DNA of 45,871 nt from Bacillus sp. CHD6a (lineage in GTDB: Bacteria; Bacillota; Bacilli; Bacillales; Bacillaceae_I): contig NZ_LBMD01000031.1 in the NCBI RefSeq assembly GCF_001293645.1, positions 1 to 45,871 on the forward strand, written 5' to 3'. The position numbers and the translations under genes were made by a program. The notes beneath the pieces were generated by a model. It was not told the DNA's origin and searched no databases. It saw only the letters and a program-made list of their open reading frames with translations. Below are positions 15,444 to 24,284 of this stretch, piece after piece. Position 1 is the stretch's first letter; each line of letters starts with the position of its first letter.

Positions 15444-16502
15444 TTGTCAACGCTGTTTAGTATTCGAACACTTTTTATACTAATTATTATTGCTGTTATA
15501 GCAATAATCGCATTCTTTATTTTGCCTGTATCGATACCCATCATCATTGCTTTGATTACTGCAATGTTTCTTGAACCTCTTGTAAGGCTTTTGCAAGCGA
15601 GAGCGAAATTACAAAGAAACCTTTCTGTTTTCATCGTTTTTCTGTTGTTCTTGACTAGTATCGGGATAGTAGGCTATTTTCTAACAACGAAAGTAATCAC
15701 AGAAGGTATTAACTTGGTCGAGAATGCCCCTTCTTACATAAATGAAGTTAACAGGGTATGGCGTGATTTTCAATCAGATATGAATAATGCTTCTGAAGAT
15801 CTTCCGCCTGAATTTGTTACCGAAATAAGCATGCAAGTAGACAAATTTCTTTATGAATTGAGAATATACTTGACAGATTTGTTTAATATTCAAAATATCA
15901 AGAGTATTTTCACGAATATCCCAAATTATCTGGTCAGTTTCATTGTGTACCTGATTGCTCTTTTCTTGTTTTTACTTGATATGCCTCGCTTAAAAGCAGG
16001 TCTTTATTCACATCTTAAAGAAGAAACAGCTGCCAAAGTAAAGTTTATGAGTTCAAGATTATCTTATGTTGTTTTTGGTTTCTTTAAAGCACAATTCCTT
16101 GTCAGCGTCATTATTTTCTTTGCAAGCTTAATTGGACTGTTATTTATCTCACCCGAGCTAGCATTACTTATGGCTTTCATCATCTGGGTCATTGACTTTA
16201 TTCCCATTATAGGTTCCATTGTCATCTTGGGACCATGGGCAATATTTCACTTCATTACAGGTGATATTGGACTTGGAACACAATTGTCCATTTTGGCAGT
16301 CGTTCTTTTAGTCATTAGAAGGACTGTAGAACCGAAAGTTATGGGAAGTCATATTGGACTTTCTCCACTGGCAACATTGATTGCTATGTATCTTGGATTA
16401 AAACTTCTTGGCATTCTTGGATTTATCGTCGGCCCATTATTATTGATTGCGTTTAATTCTGCACGTGAAGCAGGAATCATTAAGATGAACTTTAAAATAT
16501 AA
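15444..16502 (+). CDS. AI-2E family (PerM/UPF0118) permease
   Basis: A polytopic membrane protein of about 352 residues with seven or eight membrane segments and the usual AI-2E transporter layout: two N-terminal helices, a soluble loop (about residues 80-150), then FFKAQFLVSVIIFF, PELALLMAFIIWVIDFIPIIG and LSPLATLIAMYLGLKLLGILGFIVGPLLL. Some relatives export small molecules or act in Na+/H+ or Li+ tolerance; the substrate here is unknown. I prefer the TTG at 15444, with AAAGGAG 7 bp upstream, over the ATG at 15420, which abuts its own AAGGAG. Confidence 0.87.
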   Translation: MSTLFSIRTLFILIIIAVIAIIAFFILPVSIPIIIALITAMFLEPLVRLLQARAKLQRNLSVFIVFLLFLTSIGIVGYFLTTKVITEGINLVENAPSYINEVNRVWRDFQSDMNNASEDLPPEFVTEISMQVDKFLYELRIYLTDLFNIQNIKSIFTNIPNYLVSFIVYLIALFLFLLDMPRLKAGLYSHLKEETAAKVKFMSSRLSYVVFGFFKAQFLVSVIIFFASLIGLLFISPELALLMAFIIWVIDFIPIIGSIVILGPWAIFHFITGDIGLGTQLSILAVVLLVIRRTVEPKVMGSHIGLSPLATLIAMYLGLKLLGILGFIVGPLLLIAFNSAREAGIIKMNFKI

Positions 16503-16506
16503 CATG

Positions 16507-16548
16507 CAAAAAAGGTGGTTGGACAATCGTCCAGCCACCTTTTTTATA
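16507..16548. terminator. Bidirectional terminator
   Basis: AAAAAAGGTGGTTGGAC/GTCCAGCCACCTTTTTT between the convergent permease and ctaM. Confidence 0.92.
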
Positions 16549-17011
16549 GACCTAAAATAGCTTTGAAAACGGAAGTAGTTTCGCCGCCTTGGTAAATAAC
16601 ATATAAAAGTAAGTATACAGCTACACCTGTTATTGCCGTAGAAAACCAGATGATACTTGTTATTGGTCCAAGCTTTCTATGCTTTTCCAATTTGTTTTTG
16701 TAGCCTGTCCATAGAGTGATAATTCCCATGACAGCCCCTACTGTAGCAAGGGTGATGTGAAAAAGTAAAAAGATTGTATAATACACTTTAATATCATCAG
16801 GTCCTCCGAAGCTGGTATTGCCAACAAAAATAGTTCTTGATGCATAGATGACAAAGAAAATTATTGCGAAGATTGCTGAAAAGAACATCGCCTTTTTATG
16901 TGCTTCAATATTGCGTTTACTAATTAAGTACCAGCCTATTGCGACGAATATTGCGCTAAGTACGATAAAGAATGTACTGATTGTAGGCAAAATTGGAATT
17001 GAGTGATCCAT
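16544..17011 (-). CDS. ctaM: DUF420 family protein, CtaM/YozB-like
   Basis: A 155-residue integral membrane protein with four hydrophobic segments (about 10-30, 40-60, 80-100, 120-145). DUF420 proteins include CtaM, needed for maturation of heme-copper oxidase in Staphylococcus, and B. subtilis YozB. Conserved histidines (for example in FHITLATVG) could bind a metal. GAGGAG precedes the ATG. Adjacent to ctaG on the same strand, though a terminator intervenes; placement with the caa3 cluster supports an assembly role. Confidence 0.82.
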   Translation of the reverse strand: MDHSIPILPTISTFFIVLSAIFVAIGWYLISKRNIEAHKKAMFFSAIFAIIFFVIYASRTIFVGNTSFGGPDDIKVYYTIFLLFHITLATVGAVMGIITLWTGYKNKLEKHRKLGPITSIIWFSTAITGVAVYLLLYVIYQGGETTSVFKAILGL

Positions 17012-17115
17012 GTTGTTCTCCTCTCGTACGTCTATTCATTCTTTTATTTTAGAAAACATTTCTGATTGATTCAATATGATTATTAAACGTTCATGATATT
17101 GTAAACAATGCTGCA

Positions 17116-17148
17116 TAGAAAAACAGCAACAGAAAGTGTTGCTGTTTT
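17116..17148 (-). terminator. ctaG terminator
   Basis: GAAAAACAGCAAC...GTTGCTGTTTTTC after the ctaG stop codon. Confidence 0.88.
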
Positions 17149-17151
17149 TCT

Positions 17152-18060
17152 TTACTCCACCACTTTAGGTTGCATGGCTTGATTTAGGTCGATTTCGTCC
17201 TTTTCTCGTTCACGCTTGGCCCAGCCGAAGAATACATAGGCTAAAATGCTGCCGTACATAATTTCTTGAATGATTTTCATAATGACACCACCAAGCTGTT
17301 GATCTTCAACCAATGGAAGGGCATTGAACATCTCTGGCCCACCAAGATCAAGACCGCTTAAGGTTCCGGCTGGTACACATAAAGCAAGTGCTGCCATCCA
17401 TGCAGTCAATTCAGAATACGTAGAGTATAAGGGCTGATCTGCGAAAATAATTAATGCACAAGCAGGTGTCAATAACATTCCGTCTGCCATGATGTAACCA
17501 ATTTTTTTAATACCTGAAAGACGTTGTTCCTCAGGAAGTGGATTAACAAGAGGCCACCACATGATAAAAGCACCTAAGAACATAACAGAGGTATATGCCG
17601 TATGGTAAACCATATCCACCTTTATCGTATCAAAAACGACTGGTATATGGTAAAGAGAGAACAATACGTTAAAAACGAATAATGCAATAAGTGGTTTTGA
17701 AAAGAACCGGAACACAGGTTTTACGACAGGGAGATTAATGATTTTTCTTAGAACCCATGCAGGCATACCCATAAGTAGAATAGGCGGAATTACCAAGTAT
17801 AATATCGCCATTTGCGTCATATGAGCACTTAGCATTAAATGAGATAACAGATCAACTGGTGAACCTTTAACAAGGTAAAACAGTATCATACTGATGAGGA
17901 ATAGAGCTCGTTGTTTATTTGATATCTCCTCAGAGTCCTTGAAACGGTGTCTCCCTTTGCCGGTAATATAGAAATAAAATGCTATGGTAAGGATAGTGAA
18001 AATTAATAATAATGGACTCCATAAAGCTTGGAATCCGAACATATCCAAGTTGCCGATCAT
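17152..18060 (-). CDS. ctaG: Cytochrome c oxidase assembly factor CtaG
   Basis: CtaG of the caa3 type is a polytopic membrane protein required for assembly of active cytochrome caa3 in Bacillus. The 302-residue product has about seven membrane segments and histidines and methionines on the outer ends (LLSHLMLSAHMTQMAILY, VVFDTIKVDMVYHTAYTSVMF), fitting copper handling (inference). GAGGTGACA lies before the ATG. It is last of the ctaC-D-E-F-G series, but 577 bp containing two dispersed repeats and a terminator separate it from ctaF, so it probably has its own promoter. Confidence 0.95.
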   Translation of the reverse strand: MIGNLDMFGFQALWSPLLLIFTILTIAFYFYITGKGRHRFKDSEEISNKQRALFLISMILFYLVKGSPVDLLSHLMLSAHMTQMAILYLVIPPILLMGMPAWVLRKIINLPVVKPVFRFFSKPLIALFVFNVLFSLYHIPVVFDTIKVDMVYHTAYTSVMFLGAFIMWWPLVNPLPEEQRLSGIKKIGYIMADGMLLTPACALIIFADQPLYSTYSELTAWMAALALCVPAGTLSGLDLGGPEMFNALPLVEDQQLGGVIMKIIQEIMYGSILAYVFFGWAKREREKDEIDLNQAMQPKVVE

Positions 18061-18231
18061 TATGCTGTCACCTCAATTTTATAGAGACCTTCATGCTTCT
18101 CTCTTTGCATAACCATATTATACTATACAAGAGCAAGCTCATTCAATGTGATACAAAAAGGATAGTCCTCATTAACAGAAAGTGTCATGAATTAGACAAT
18201 GTTACTCTTTTATATGGGCTTTAAGTTGTCG

Positions 18232-18380
18232 GTTGATCGGTGCTGTTCCTTTCCGCAAATGACTTCGCTTTCCGCGGGACGGTGCTTGAGCCTCCTCGCT
18301 GCGCTGTGGGGTCTCAAGCTACCGTTACTCCCCCGCTGGAGTCTCCGCCATTTGCTCCAATCCACAGCTAGGAATTACGT
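18232..18380 (+). repeat. Dispersed palindromic element, copy 3
   Basis: GCTGTTCCTTTCCGCAAATG, GACTTCGCTTTCCGCGGG, GAGCCTCCTCGCTGCG, GGGGTCTCAAGC and CTCCAATCCACAGCTAGGAATT follow the element core in order. No terminal repeats visible. Confidence 0.82.
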
Positions 18381-18447
18381 AAAGCTATGTTTATGCCTTT
18401 TCTAAAAACTCAATTAGAAGATTTTTTAGACCTAAGTGAACGAAGTA

Positions 18448-18577
18448 ACCTTGTTGATTGGAGTGGAAGGCGCGTAGACGCCCGCGGGAGGAAGGGACAG
18501 GGGAGACCCCGGAGGCGAAGCCGAGGAGGCTCCCGGACCGCCCGCAGGCAAGCGAAGCGCCTGGAACGGAAATCAAT
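18448..18577 (-). repeat. Dispersed palindromic element, copy 4 (GC-rich subtype, inverted)
   Basis: Reverse orientation: TTGATTGGAGTGGAAGGCGC...GGAGACCCC...GCCGAGGAGGCTCCC...GAAGCGCCTGGAACGGAA. Nearly identical to the copy at 27139-27270. It faces copy 3 across about 67 bp. Confidence 0.85.
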
Positions 18578-18600
18578 AGTATTACACATTCTTATCAAAC

Positions 18601-18631
18601 AAAAAAGACAGCCTCTAAGGCTGCCTTTTTG
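18601..18631 (-). terminator. ctaF terminator
   Basis: AAAAAGGCAGCCT/AGGCTGTCTTTTTT hairpin immediately after ctaF. Confidence 0.85.
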
Positions 18632-18638
18632 TTTGGTT

Positions 18639-18971
18639 TTACCACCAAATGATAGTAGTAAATGCCAAAATTGTGATTAAGCCAACTGCCAATCCAGAAT
18701 ATAAGAATAATGCTGGAGTTTCATGCCCTTTATGGTTCATATGCATGAAATAGTATAGTTGGAAGATACACTGTACAATTGCAAGCAAGATGATGAACGG
18801 TACGATAAAGTACTTGGACATCTCTGCTCCAACTGCAAGGAATGCAAGTAGAGTAAGGAAGATCATTAACACGAAGGATACAACCTGGTATTTCATTTCT
18901 TCCTTATTCTTTTTGCGACGATAAGCTAAGTCTACTTTTGGGTTACCTGTATTTGATTGAGTATTTGCCAT
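18639..18971 (-). CDS. ctaF: Cytochrome c oxidase subunit IV (CtaF, IVB)
   Basis: Small subunit of the caa3-type oxidase, 110 residues with three membrane helices (about 28-48, 52-75, 85-108) and the conserved QLYYFMHMNHKGHE loop typical of bacterial subunit IV. N-terminal residues are polar and basic (AYRRKKNKEEMK). It follows ctaE by 6 bp and ends the ctaCDEF operon. Confidence 0.95.
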   Translation of the reverse strand: MANTQSNTGNPKVDLAYRRKKNKEEMKYQVVSFVLMIFLTLLAFLAVGAEMSKYFIVPFIILLAIVQCIFQLYYFMHMNHKGHETPALFLYSGLAVGLITILAFTTIIWW

Positions 18972-18977
18972 CAGTCA

Positions 18978-19601
18978 TCACACCAATCCCATTAAATATA
19001 CAACAGTAAAGATGAATAACCATACAACGTCGATAAAGTGCCAGTATAGTGATGCTACATAGAATTTAGGAGCGTTGTATAGATCCAAACCACGTCTCAT
19101 GTTACGGATCAAAAGAGTTCCGATCCACAGTAAACCGAAGAATACGTGGGCACCGTGAGTACCAACTAATACGTAGAATGCAGAACCAAATGCACTGCTA
19201 GTAATAGTATGGCCTAAATGGATATAATGATTGAACTCATAGATCTCTAGAATTAAGAATGATAATCCTAGAAACCATGTGATACCCATCCACAATTGCA
19301 TCTTTTTGAAGTTAAAGTTTTTCATGTGGTACATTGCATACACACTTGTTAAAGAACTTGTTAAAAGAATCATTGTCGCTGCAAAAACTAATGCTAAATC
19401 GAATAATTCTTTTTGGTTCGGACCAGAAACAATGGAATCAGGTCCACTTAAAGCTAAATATGTTGCAAACAATGAAGCAAAAAGTACAGTCTCTCCACCT
19501 AGGAAAAGCCAGAAGCCTAAAAACTTGTTTTTGCCTTCAAGGGTCGCCTTTTCAGGCGAAGCTGGGAAAGTTTCTGCTGTGAATTTTTCTTCTGTATGCA
19601 T
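18978..19601 (-). CDS. ctaE: Cytochrome c oxidase subunit III
   Basis: Subunit III of cytochrome caa3, 207 residues, five membrane helices as in Bacillus CtaE. Typical segments are NKFLGFWLFLGGETVLFASLFATY, GTHGAHVFFGLLWIGTLLIR and YWHFIDVVWLFIFTVVYL. The ATG overlaps the ctaD stop by one base (TAATG), so translation is coupled. Confidence 0.97.
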   Translation of the reverse strand: MHTEEKFTAETFPASPEKATLEGKNKFLGFWLFLGGETVLFASLFATYLALSGPDSIVSGPNQKELFDLALVFAATMILLTSSLTSVYAMYHMKNFNFKKMQLWMGITWFLGLSFLILEIYEFNHYIHLGHTITSSAFGSAFYVLVGTHGAHVFFGLLWIGTLLIRNMRRGLDLYNAPKFYVASLYWHFIDVVWLFIFTVVYLMGLV

Positions 19602-21472
19602 TATAACTTCGCCCCCTTGTCATCATCTTCAGCAAGAAGATCTTCTTTATGAATATGATATCCATGATCATCGATAATAGAACGGAAGAACATGGCACCA
19701 AATGTAACTAATAATCCAATAATCATTAACGGAAGACCCCAAGTGAAATCAGTTCTATACATTACACCGAATGCTGCAATAAACAATCCGATAGAAATTA
19801 TAAATGGCAAGATGGAACCGTTTGGCATGTGAATGTCTCCAATTGGTTCAGCTGGAGTCATGCCTTTTTTACCTTCCATTTTCTCTACCCATAACGGATC
19901 TAGACCACGAACAAGTGGAATTTGGGTAAAGTTGTGCTCTGGAGGTGGTGAAGGAATGGACCATTCTAACGTACGTCCATAGCCCCAAGCATCGCCAGCA
20001 ACTGTCTGCTTGCTTAATGCAGTTTTTACGATGTTGATGAACAAAACAACTGTTGCAAGTGCCATGAATATAGCACCTACGGAACTAACTAAGTTACCAA
20101 AGTTCCAACCATTTCCGTCCGCGAAAGTGAATACACGACGTGGCATTCCCATAAGACCAAGGAAATGCTGAATGAAGAACGTTAAATGGAAACCAATGAA
20201 GAATAACCAGAAAGTAATCTTTCCAAGAGTTTCATCTAAAATCTTACCGAAAATTTTTGGCCACCAGTAGTGAAGTCCAGCGAAAAGACCAAACACTACC
20301 CCACCTACGATTACGTAGTGGAAATGGGCTACAACGAAATAAGAATCGTGGTATTGATAGTCAGCAGCAGCTGATGCTAGCATTACCCCTGTTACCCCAC
20401 CTAGTACGAAAGTAGGAATAAATGCTACGGACCATAGCATTGCAGTATTGATTTGTAACTGTCCGCCCCACATCGTGAACATCCAGTTAAAGATTTTAAT
20501 ACCAGTTGGTACGGCAATTGCCATCGTTGCAACTGCAAAGATAGCATTCGCAATCGGTCCAAGACCTGTTGTAAACATGTGGTGAGCCCATACCATGAAT
20601 CCTAAGAAACCGATTAATACTGTTGCAAATACCATGGAAGAATAACCGAAAAGACGTTTTTTAGAGAAAGTAGAGAATACATCAGAGAAAATACCGAATG
20701 CTGGTAGGATCAAGATGTAAACTTCAGGATGTCCGAAAATCCAGAATAAATGTTCCCAGATTACCGTGTTACCACCAAGGTTTGGATCAAAGAAAGCTGT
20801 TCCAAAAAGGCGGTCGAACATCATCAGCGCCAACCCAACAGTTAATGGAGGGAAAGCAAAAAGAATTAATGCAGATGCTACAAACGTAGACCATGTAAAC
20901 AATGGCATACGCATATATGTCATACCAGGTGCACGCATGTTAATGATTGTAACAAGGAAGTTAATACCACCAATTAACGTACCAATACCCGAAATTTGAA
21001 GCCCTAACGCATAAAAGTCAATTCCATGACCTTCAGAGGCTAGAGACAACGAAGCGTAAGACGTCCAACCAGCATCAGGTGCTCCGCCTAAGAACCAACT
21101 CATGTTCAGGAATACTCCCCCGAAGAAGAATAACCAAAAACCTAATGCGTTGATAAAAGGAAATGCAACGTCACGTGCTCCAATTTGTAAAGGAACAGCT
21201 GCGTTCATGAACGCAAACAATAATGGCATCGCTGCCAGGAATATCATAGTTGTTCCATGCATAGTAAGTATTTCATTATAAAGGCCTGCAGCTAAAAAAT
21301 CATTATTTGGTAAAGCCAACTGGATACGAATAAACATCGCTTCCAAGCCACCGACGATAAAGAAGAATCCGCCGGCAATAAGGTAAAGGATGGCGATTTT
21401 TTTATGGTCTACTGTTGTAAGGTAGTCCCATACCGTTGCGCCAAAGCCTTTTTTCTGTGCTAACGTACTCAC
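19601..21472 (-). CDS. ctaD: Cytochrome c oxidase subunit I
   Basis: Catalytic subunit of the caa3 oxidase: reduces O2 at the heme a3-CuB centre and pumps protons. 623 residues, with the subunit I core of twelve helices plus extra C-terminal helices typical of caa3 enzymes. Key motifs: LTMHGTTMIF (low-spin heme ligand), FGHPEVYILIL (CuB His with cross-linked Tyr), HHMFTTG (CuB His pair), and VVAHFHYVIVGG (heme ligands). GGGAGG precedes the ATG. It follows ctaC by 25 bp. Confidence 0.98.
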   Translation of the reverse strand: MSTLAQKKGFGATVWDYLTTVDHKKIAILYLIAGGFFFIVGGLEAMFIRIQLALPNNDFLAAGLYNEILTMHGTTMIFLAAMPLLFAFMNAAVPLQIGARDVAFPFINALGFWLFFFGGVFLNMSWFLGGAPDAGWTSYASLSLASEGHGIDFYALGLQISGIGTLIGGINFLVTIINMRAPGMTYMRMPLFTWSTFVASALILFAFPPLTVGLALMMFDRLFGTAFFDPNLGGNTVIWEHLFWIFGHPEVYILILPAFGIFSDVFSTFSKKRLFGYSSMVFATVLIGFLGFMVWAHHMFTTGLGPIANAIFAVATMAIAVPTGIKIFNWMFTMWGGQLQINTAMLWSVAFIPTFVLGGVTGVMLASAAADYQYHDSYFVVAHFHYVIVGGVVFGLFAGLHYWWPKIFGKILDETLGKITFWLFFIGFHLTFFIQHFLGLMGMPRRVFTFADGNGWNFGNLVSSVGAIFMALATVVLFINIVKTALSKQTVAGDAWGYGRTLEWSIPSPPPEHNFTQIPLVRGLDPLWVEKMEGKKGMTPAEPIGDIHMPNGSILPFIISIGLFIAAFGVMYRTDFTWGLPLMIIGLLVTFGAMFFRSIIDDHGYHIHKEDLLAEDDDKGAKL

Positions 21473-21497
21473 AATGTAACCTCCCTTTCTGTGAAAT

Positions 21498-22559
21498 CTA
21501 TTCTTCGTCTACTTTTAATGACATTAAGTATTCAACAAGAGCGTCAATTTCTTCTTGTTCCAAGTTACCGTAAGTACCTGTCATCAAGTTAGCTGGTTTA
21601 ATTTCTTCAGGATTTTTCAACCATTTCGCAAGGTTGTCTGCATTATGGTCGAGTATACCTGCAATCTTAGTGCGGTCCCCAAAGTTTGTTAAGTTTGGTG
21701 CAACCCCAGCATCACTTTGTGCATCTGCTCCAACAGCGTGACAGGTGATACAGCTTTGGTTGAAGATTTCTTCACCTGCTTGTGCAAGATCAGTTTGAGC
21801 AGCATGCTCTTTTCCTTGCATTTTTTCTACCCACTGATCAAAGTCCTCACGAGACATCGTTTTCACTTTGAAATCCATCAATGCATGTGAAGGTCCACAT
21901 AGCTCGGCACATTTACCGTGGAATAGGTTTTCAGCTTGCCCAACTCGTTTTGAATCAAAGTTTAACCAAAAACGGTTTGTGTTGTCCGTGTTGGTATCCA
22001 TCTTTCCTCCGGCAGAAGGAATCCAGAAGGAGTGCTTTACTTGACTTGCTTCCAAGTTGAAGTAAACATTCTCATCTGTTGGAACATAAAGGTCTTGACT
22101 TGTTACAATACCATACTCTGGGTATTCAAACTCCCACCAGTACAAGTGTGCAGTAACATTTACTACAAGTGCATCAGTCTCTTCCTTATCCATTTCGCTG
22201 ACATCAGCAAGGTTGAAAGTGTAAGATACAGTTGGAACTGCTAAGATTAATAGTAATAAAATCGGAATAACAGTCCAGGTGATTTCAAGCTTGTGGCTTC
22301 CTTCCACTTGCTTTGGAATAATTTCTTTATCGCCTTTACGTTGACGGAACTTAACTACAACGTAAACGAAGATAATAGAAACCACAACTACTACAAGAAT
22401 CATAATTGCTGAGCTTAACAAAATCAGTGATTTTTGCATATCTGCCACTTCACCTACTGGCTGAAGTGTAGATAAGAATGGTTTACCACAGCCTGCTAAG
22501 AATAGCGCCATTACACTGAAAAGTGATACTATACGCCAATTAGGTAGCCATTTCTTCAT
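21498..22559 (-). CDS. ctaC: Cytochrome c oxidase subunit II with fused cytochrome c domain
   Basis: Electron-entry subunit of cytochrome caa3. 353 residues: lipoprotein signal with lipobox LAGC (Cys24), two membrane helices (about 45-70 and 95-117), a CuA cupredoxin domain with CAELCGPSH and an upstream His in KHSFWIP, then a C-terminal cytochrome c domain with the heme site CITCH (near residue 271) and axial Met in LMTG. The fused cytochrome domain marks it as caa3 type. First gene of ctaCDEF; AGAGGGG lies before the ATG. Confidence 0.98.
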   Translation of the reverse strand: MKKWLPNWRIVSLFSVMALFLAGCGKPFLSTLQPVGEVADMQKSLILLSSAIMILVVVVVSIIFVYVVVKFRQRKGDKEIIPKQVEGSHKLEITWTVIPILLLLILAVPTVSYTFNLADVSEMDKEETDALVVNVTAHLYWWEFEYPEYGIVTSQDLYVPTDENVYFNLEASQVKHSFWIPSAGGKMDTNTDNTNRFWLNFDSKRVGQAENLFHGKCAELCGPSHALMDFKVKTMSREDFDQWVEKMQGKEHAAQTDLAQAGEEIFNQSCITCHAVGADAQSDAGVAPNLTNFGDRTKIAGILDHNADNLAKWLKNPEEIKPANLMTGTYGNLEQEEIDALVEYLMSLKVDEE

Positions 22560-22779
22560 AGCCTAATCAAACCCCTCTTTCATATTTAGTGAGTGAAGTA
22601 GAATGTATTGATAAATTCCTTCAAAGCTTTGAGAAAGAATCTAATCACAAATTATAGAGCCGACAGGTTTTTCCACATCAGCTATACACGATTTACCTCA
22701 AAAGGACAAAATTTGCACCCATTGTTTACTATACCACAGGTTATGTAATTTCACCCTTAAATTTTGAGGTGTTTCGCGT
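22560..22779 (-). other. Upstream region of ctaCDEF
   Basis: About 220 bp between the ctaB terminator and ctaC. A loosely consensus pair TTGTCC-N17-TATAGC on the minus strand may be the promoter; I could not settle an operator. Confidence 0.4.
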
Positions 22780-22818
22780 GAAAACAGACAGCTATTCTTA
22801 ATTAGGAATAGCTGTCTT
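22780..22818 (-). terminator. ctaB terminator
   Basis: AGACAGCTATTC/GAATAGCTGTCT hairpin with TGTTTT on the minus strand. Confidence 0.78.
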
Positions 22819-22851
22819 GCTCTCTTCTAGTTGTACAAATATTTCCTGATC

Positions 22852-23793
22852 TTAAAAGATGGTAACAATGATCATGGAAACAAATAAGATAGTAAGATAA
22901 TTTAAGGAGTAGACAAACATTAATGTTGCCCATCTCATTCCGTCCTTCATCCTGAAACCAGCAATACTCAAAGCAAGCCAGCCTATATTCAGAAGTGTAG
23001 CCAATACGATTAATCCAATTCCAAGGTCGAATAACCAGAAAGGTAACGGCAACAAACAGGTTACCCATACAAGCATTTGTCTTCTTGTTATATCAAAGCC
23101 ATGAACAACAGGTAGCATTGGAATGCCTGCATTTCGATATTCCTCACATCTTCGGATGGCGATGGCAAGGAAATGTGGTATTTGCCATACAAACATAATG
23201 AAAAATAATATCCAGGCAATCATCGATAGACCCGGGTCCACAGCAGCCCACCCAATTAGCGGCGGAACCGCACCTGATACACTTCCAATAACTGTGTTAA
23301 GTGTATTTTTCCTTTTTGACCACATCGTATATAAAACCACATAGGTGAAAGCCCCGATAAGTCCGATTACAGCTGCTGTAATCGTTGTAAAGCCTAGGAT
23401 AATGGTTCCTACTACAGTAAGAAACAACCCAAGATATAGAGCACCTTTAGGATTCATTCTTCCGGTTACGGTTGGACGGTTCTTGGTTCTAGACATTAGA
23501 TGATCAATGTCTCTGTCAATATAGTTATTTAAACTACAGGAACCCGCAACAACCAGTGAAGACCCTATCATTGTCAGAAGTACGATATCCAAATTAGCAA
23601 TAAAACCATTAGTCTGGGTAAAATATATAGCTAACCAGAGGCCGGTAAACGTAGTAATGAAATTGGAATTTACTATTCCAATTTTAATTAGCGCTAAGAA
23701 GTCTTTCCACTTTGAAGGAGCAACTTCCATATCTTGAGGACGTTCATCTGATAATGAAACAGGCGCTTGGTCCAAAGTCCTCAAATTTGCCAT
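22852..23793 (-). CDS. ctaB: Protoheme IX farnesyltransferase (heme O synthase)
   Basis: CtaB attaches a farnesyl group to heme B to make heme O, the precursor of heme A, in the membrane. The 313-residue UbiA-family protein has about nine membrane helices and the two polyprenyl-diphosphate Mg-binding motifs, [20 protein letters not shown] (about 87-106) and the later [14 protein letters not shown] region. It is divergent from ctaA, the enzyme that uses its product, and upstream of ctaC on the same strand. The minus-strand GGAGGAATATAA lies before the ATG. Confidence 0.96.
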   Translation of the reverse strand: MANLRTLDQAPVSLSDERPQDMEVAPSKWKDFLALIKIGIVNSNFITTFTGLWLAIYFTQTNGFIANLDIVLLTMIGSSLVVAGSCSLNNYIDRDIDHLMSRTKNRPTVTGRMNPKGALYLGLFLTVVGTIILGFTTITAAVIGLIGAFTYVVLYTMWSKRKNTLNTVIGSVSGAVPPLIGWAAVDPGLSMIAWILFFIMFVWQIPHFLAIAIRRCEEYRNAGIPMLPVVHGFDITRRQMLVWVTCLLPLPFWLFDLGIGLIVLATLLNIGWLALSIAGFRMKDGMRWATLMFVYSLNYLTILFVSMIIVTIF

Positions 23794-23847
23794 TTATATT
23801 CCTCCTTTGAACCTTTTATGCAATCATTTGCTAAACAAATGAACATG

Positions 23848-23861
23848 TGAATGCGTTTTCA
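23848..23861. promoter_or_regulatory. Putative cre (CcpA) site upstream of ctaB
   Basis: TGAATGCGTTTTCA matches the cre consensus TGWAANCGNTNWCA with one mismatch. In B. subtilis the cta genes are glucose-repressed, which makes CcpA plausible. Confidence 0.45.
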
Positions 23862-23953
23862 CTTCCGCAGGATCATGCGGTTTTCATGCACAAATTGAGC
23901 AGTATATGCTCAATAACATTCTCTCTGTATATTAAATCATATTTGCTAAATAC

Positions 23954-23962
23954 TTTGTGAAT
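23954..23962 (+). promoter_or_regulatory. Putative ResD-binding site
   Basis: TTTGTGAAT is identical to the published ResD consensus core, and ResD activates ctaA in B. subtilis. Nine bases alone are weak evidence in AT-rich DNA. Confidence 0.42.
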
Positions 23963-24284
23963 TATATTTGAAGAAAATATGACTAATTTGTGTCACCTAA
24001 AGAGAATCCGACCCGTGCTTTATAAAACGGTATATAATAGGATTTGTTGATGCTTTTCACAAAAGTGATGTAGCTCATTACAAACTTCCCTTATATATTA
24101 CTAGCAAACTCCACACTATTATTCAACCTTTTTCACGATAATAATTTCCTCATTGTTAAATGAACGAGGATATTGTCAATTATCGTAAGATTGTGTAGTA
24201 TTGGGAGGACGTTTATTATTTTACCATTTCTGTTTCTTTTTTTATATAAGGGAGATACAAATTCTTTCTGAGAAGGTGAATCAA

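Larger units (their letters stand above)
18061..18638. other. ctaG-ctaF intergenic region
   Basis: The 578-bp gap holds the upstream region of ctaG (18061-18230, AT-rich, no clear promoter call), an inverted pair of dispersed repeats (18232-18577) and the ctaF terminator. No gene of its own. Confidence 0.7.
23794..24284. promoter_or_regulatory. Divergent ctaB/ctaA control region
   Basis: 491 bp with no gene. It holds a cre-like site (23848-23861), a perfect ResD-type motif (23954-23962), a near match on the other strand (24055-24063), and a TATAAT at 24033-24038 that may serve ctaA. Confidence 0.55.

Noticed and set aside
18387-18680. Arg-rich open frames on both strands across the GC-rich repeat
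   Set aside because: They cover the dispersed palindromic element and a terminator. Similar frames arise at 27139-27330 from the repeat itself.
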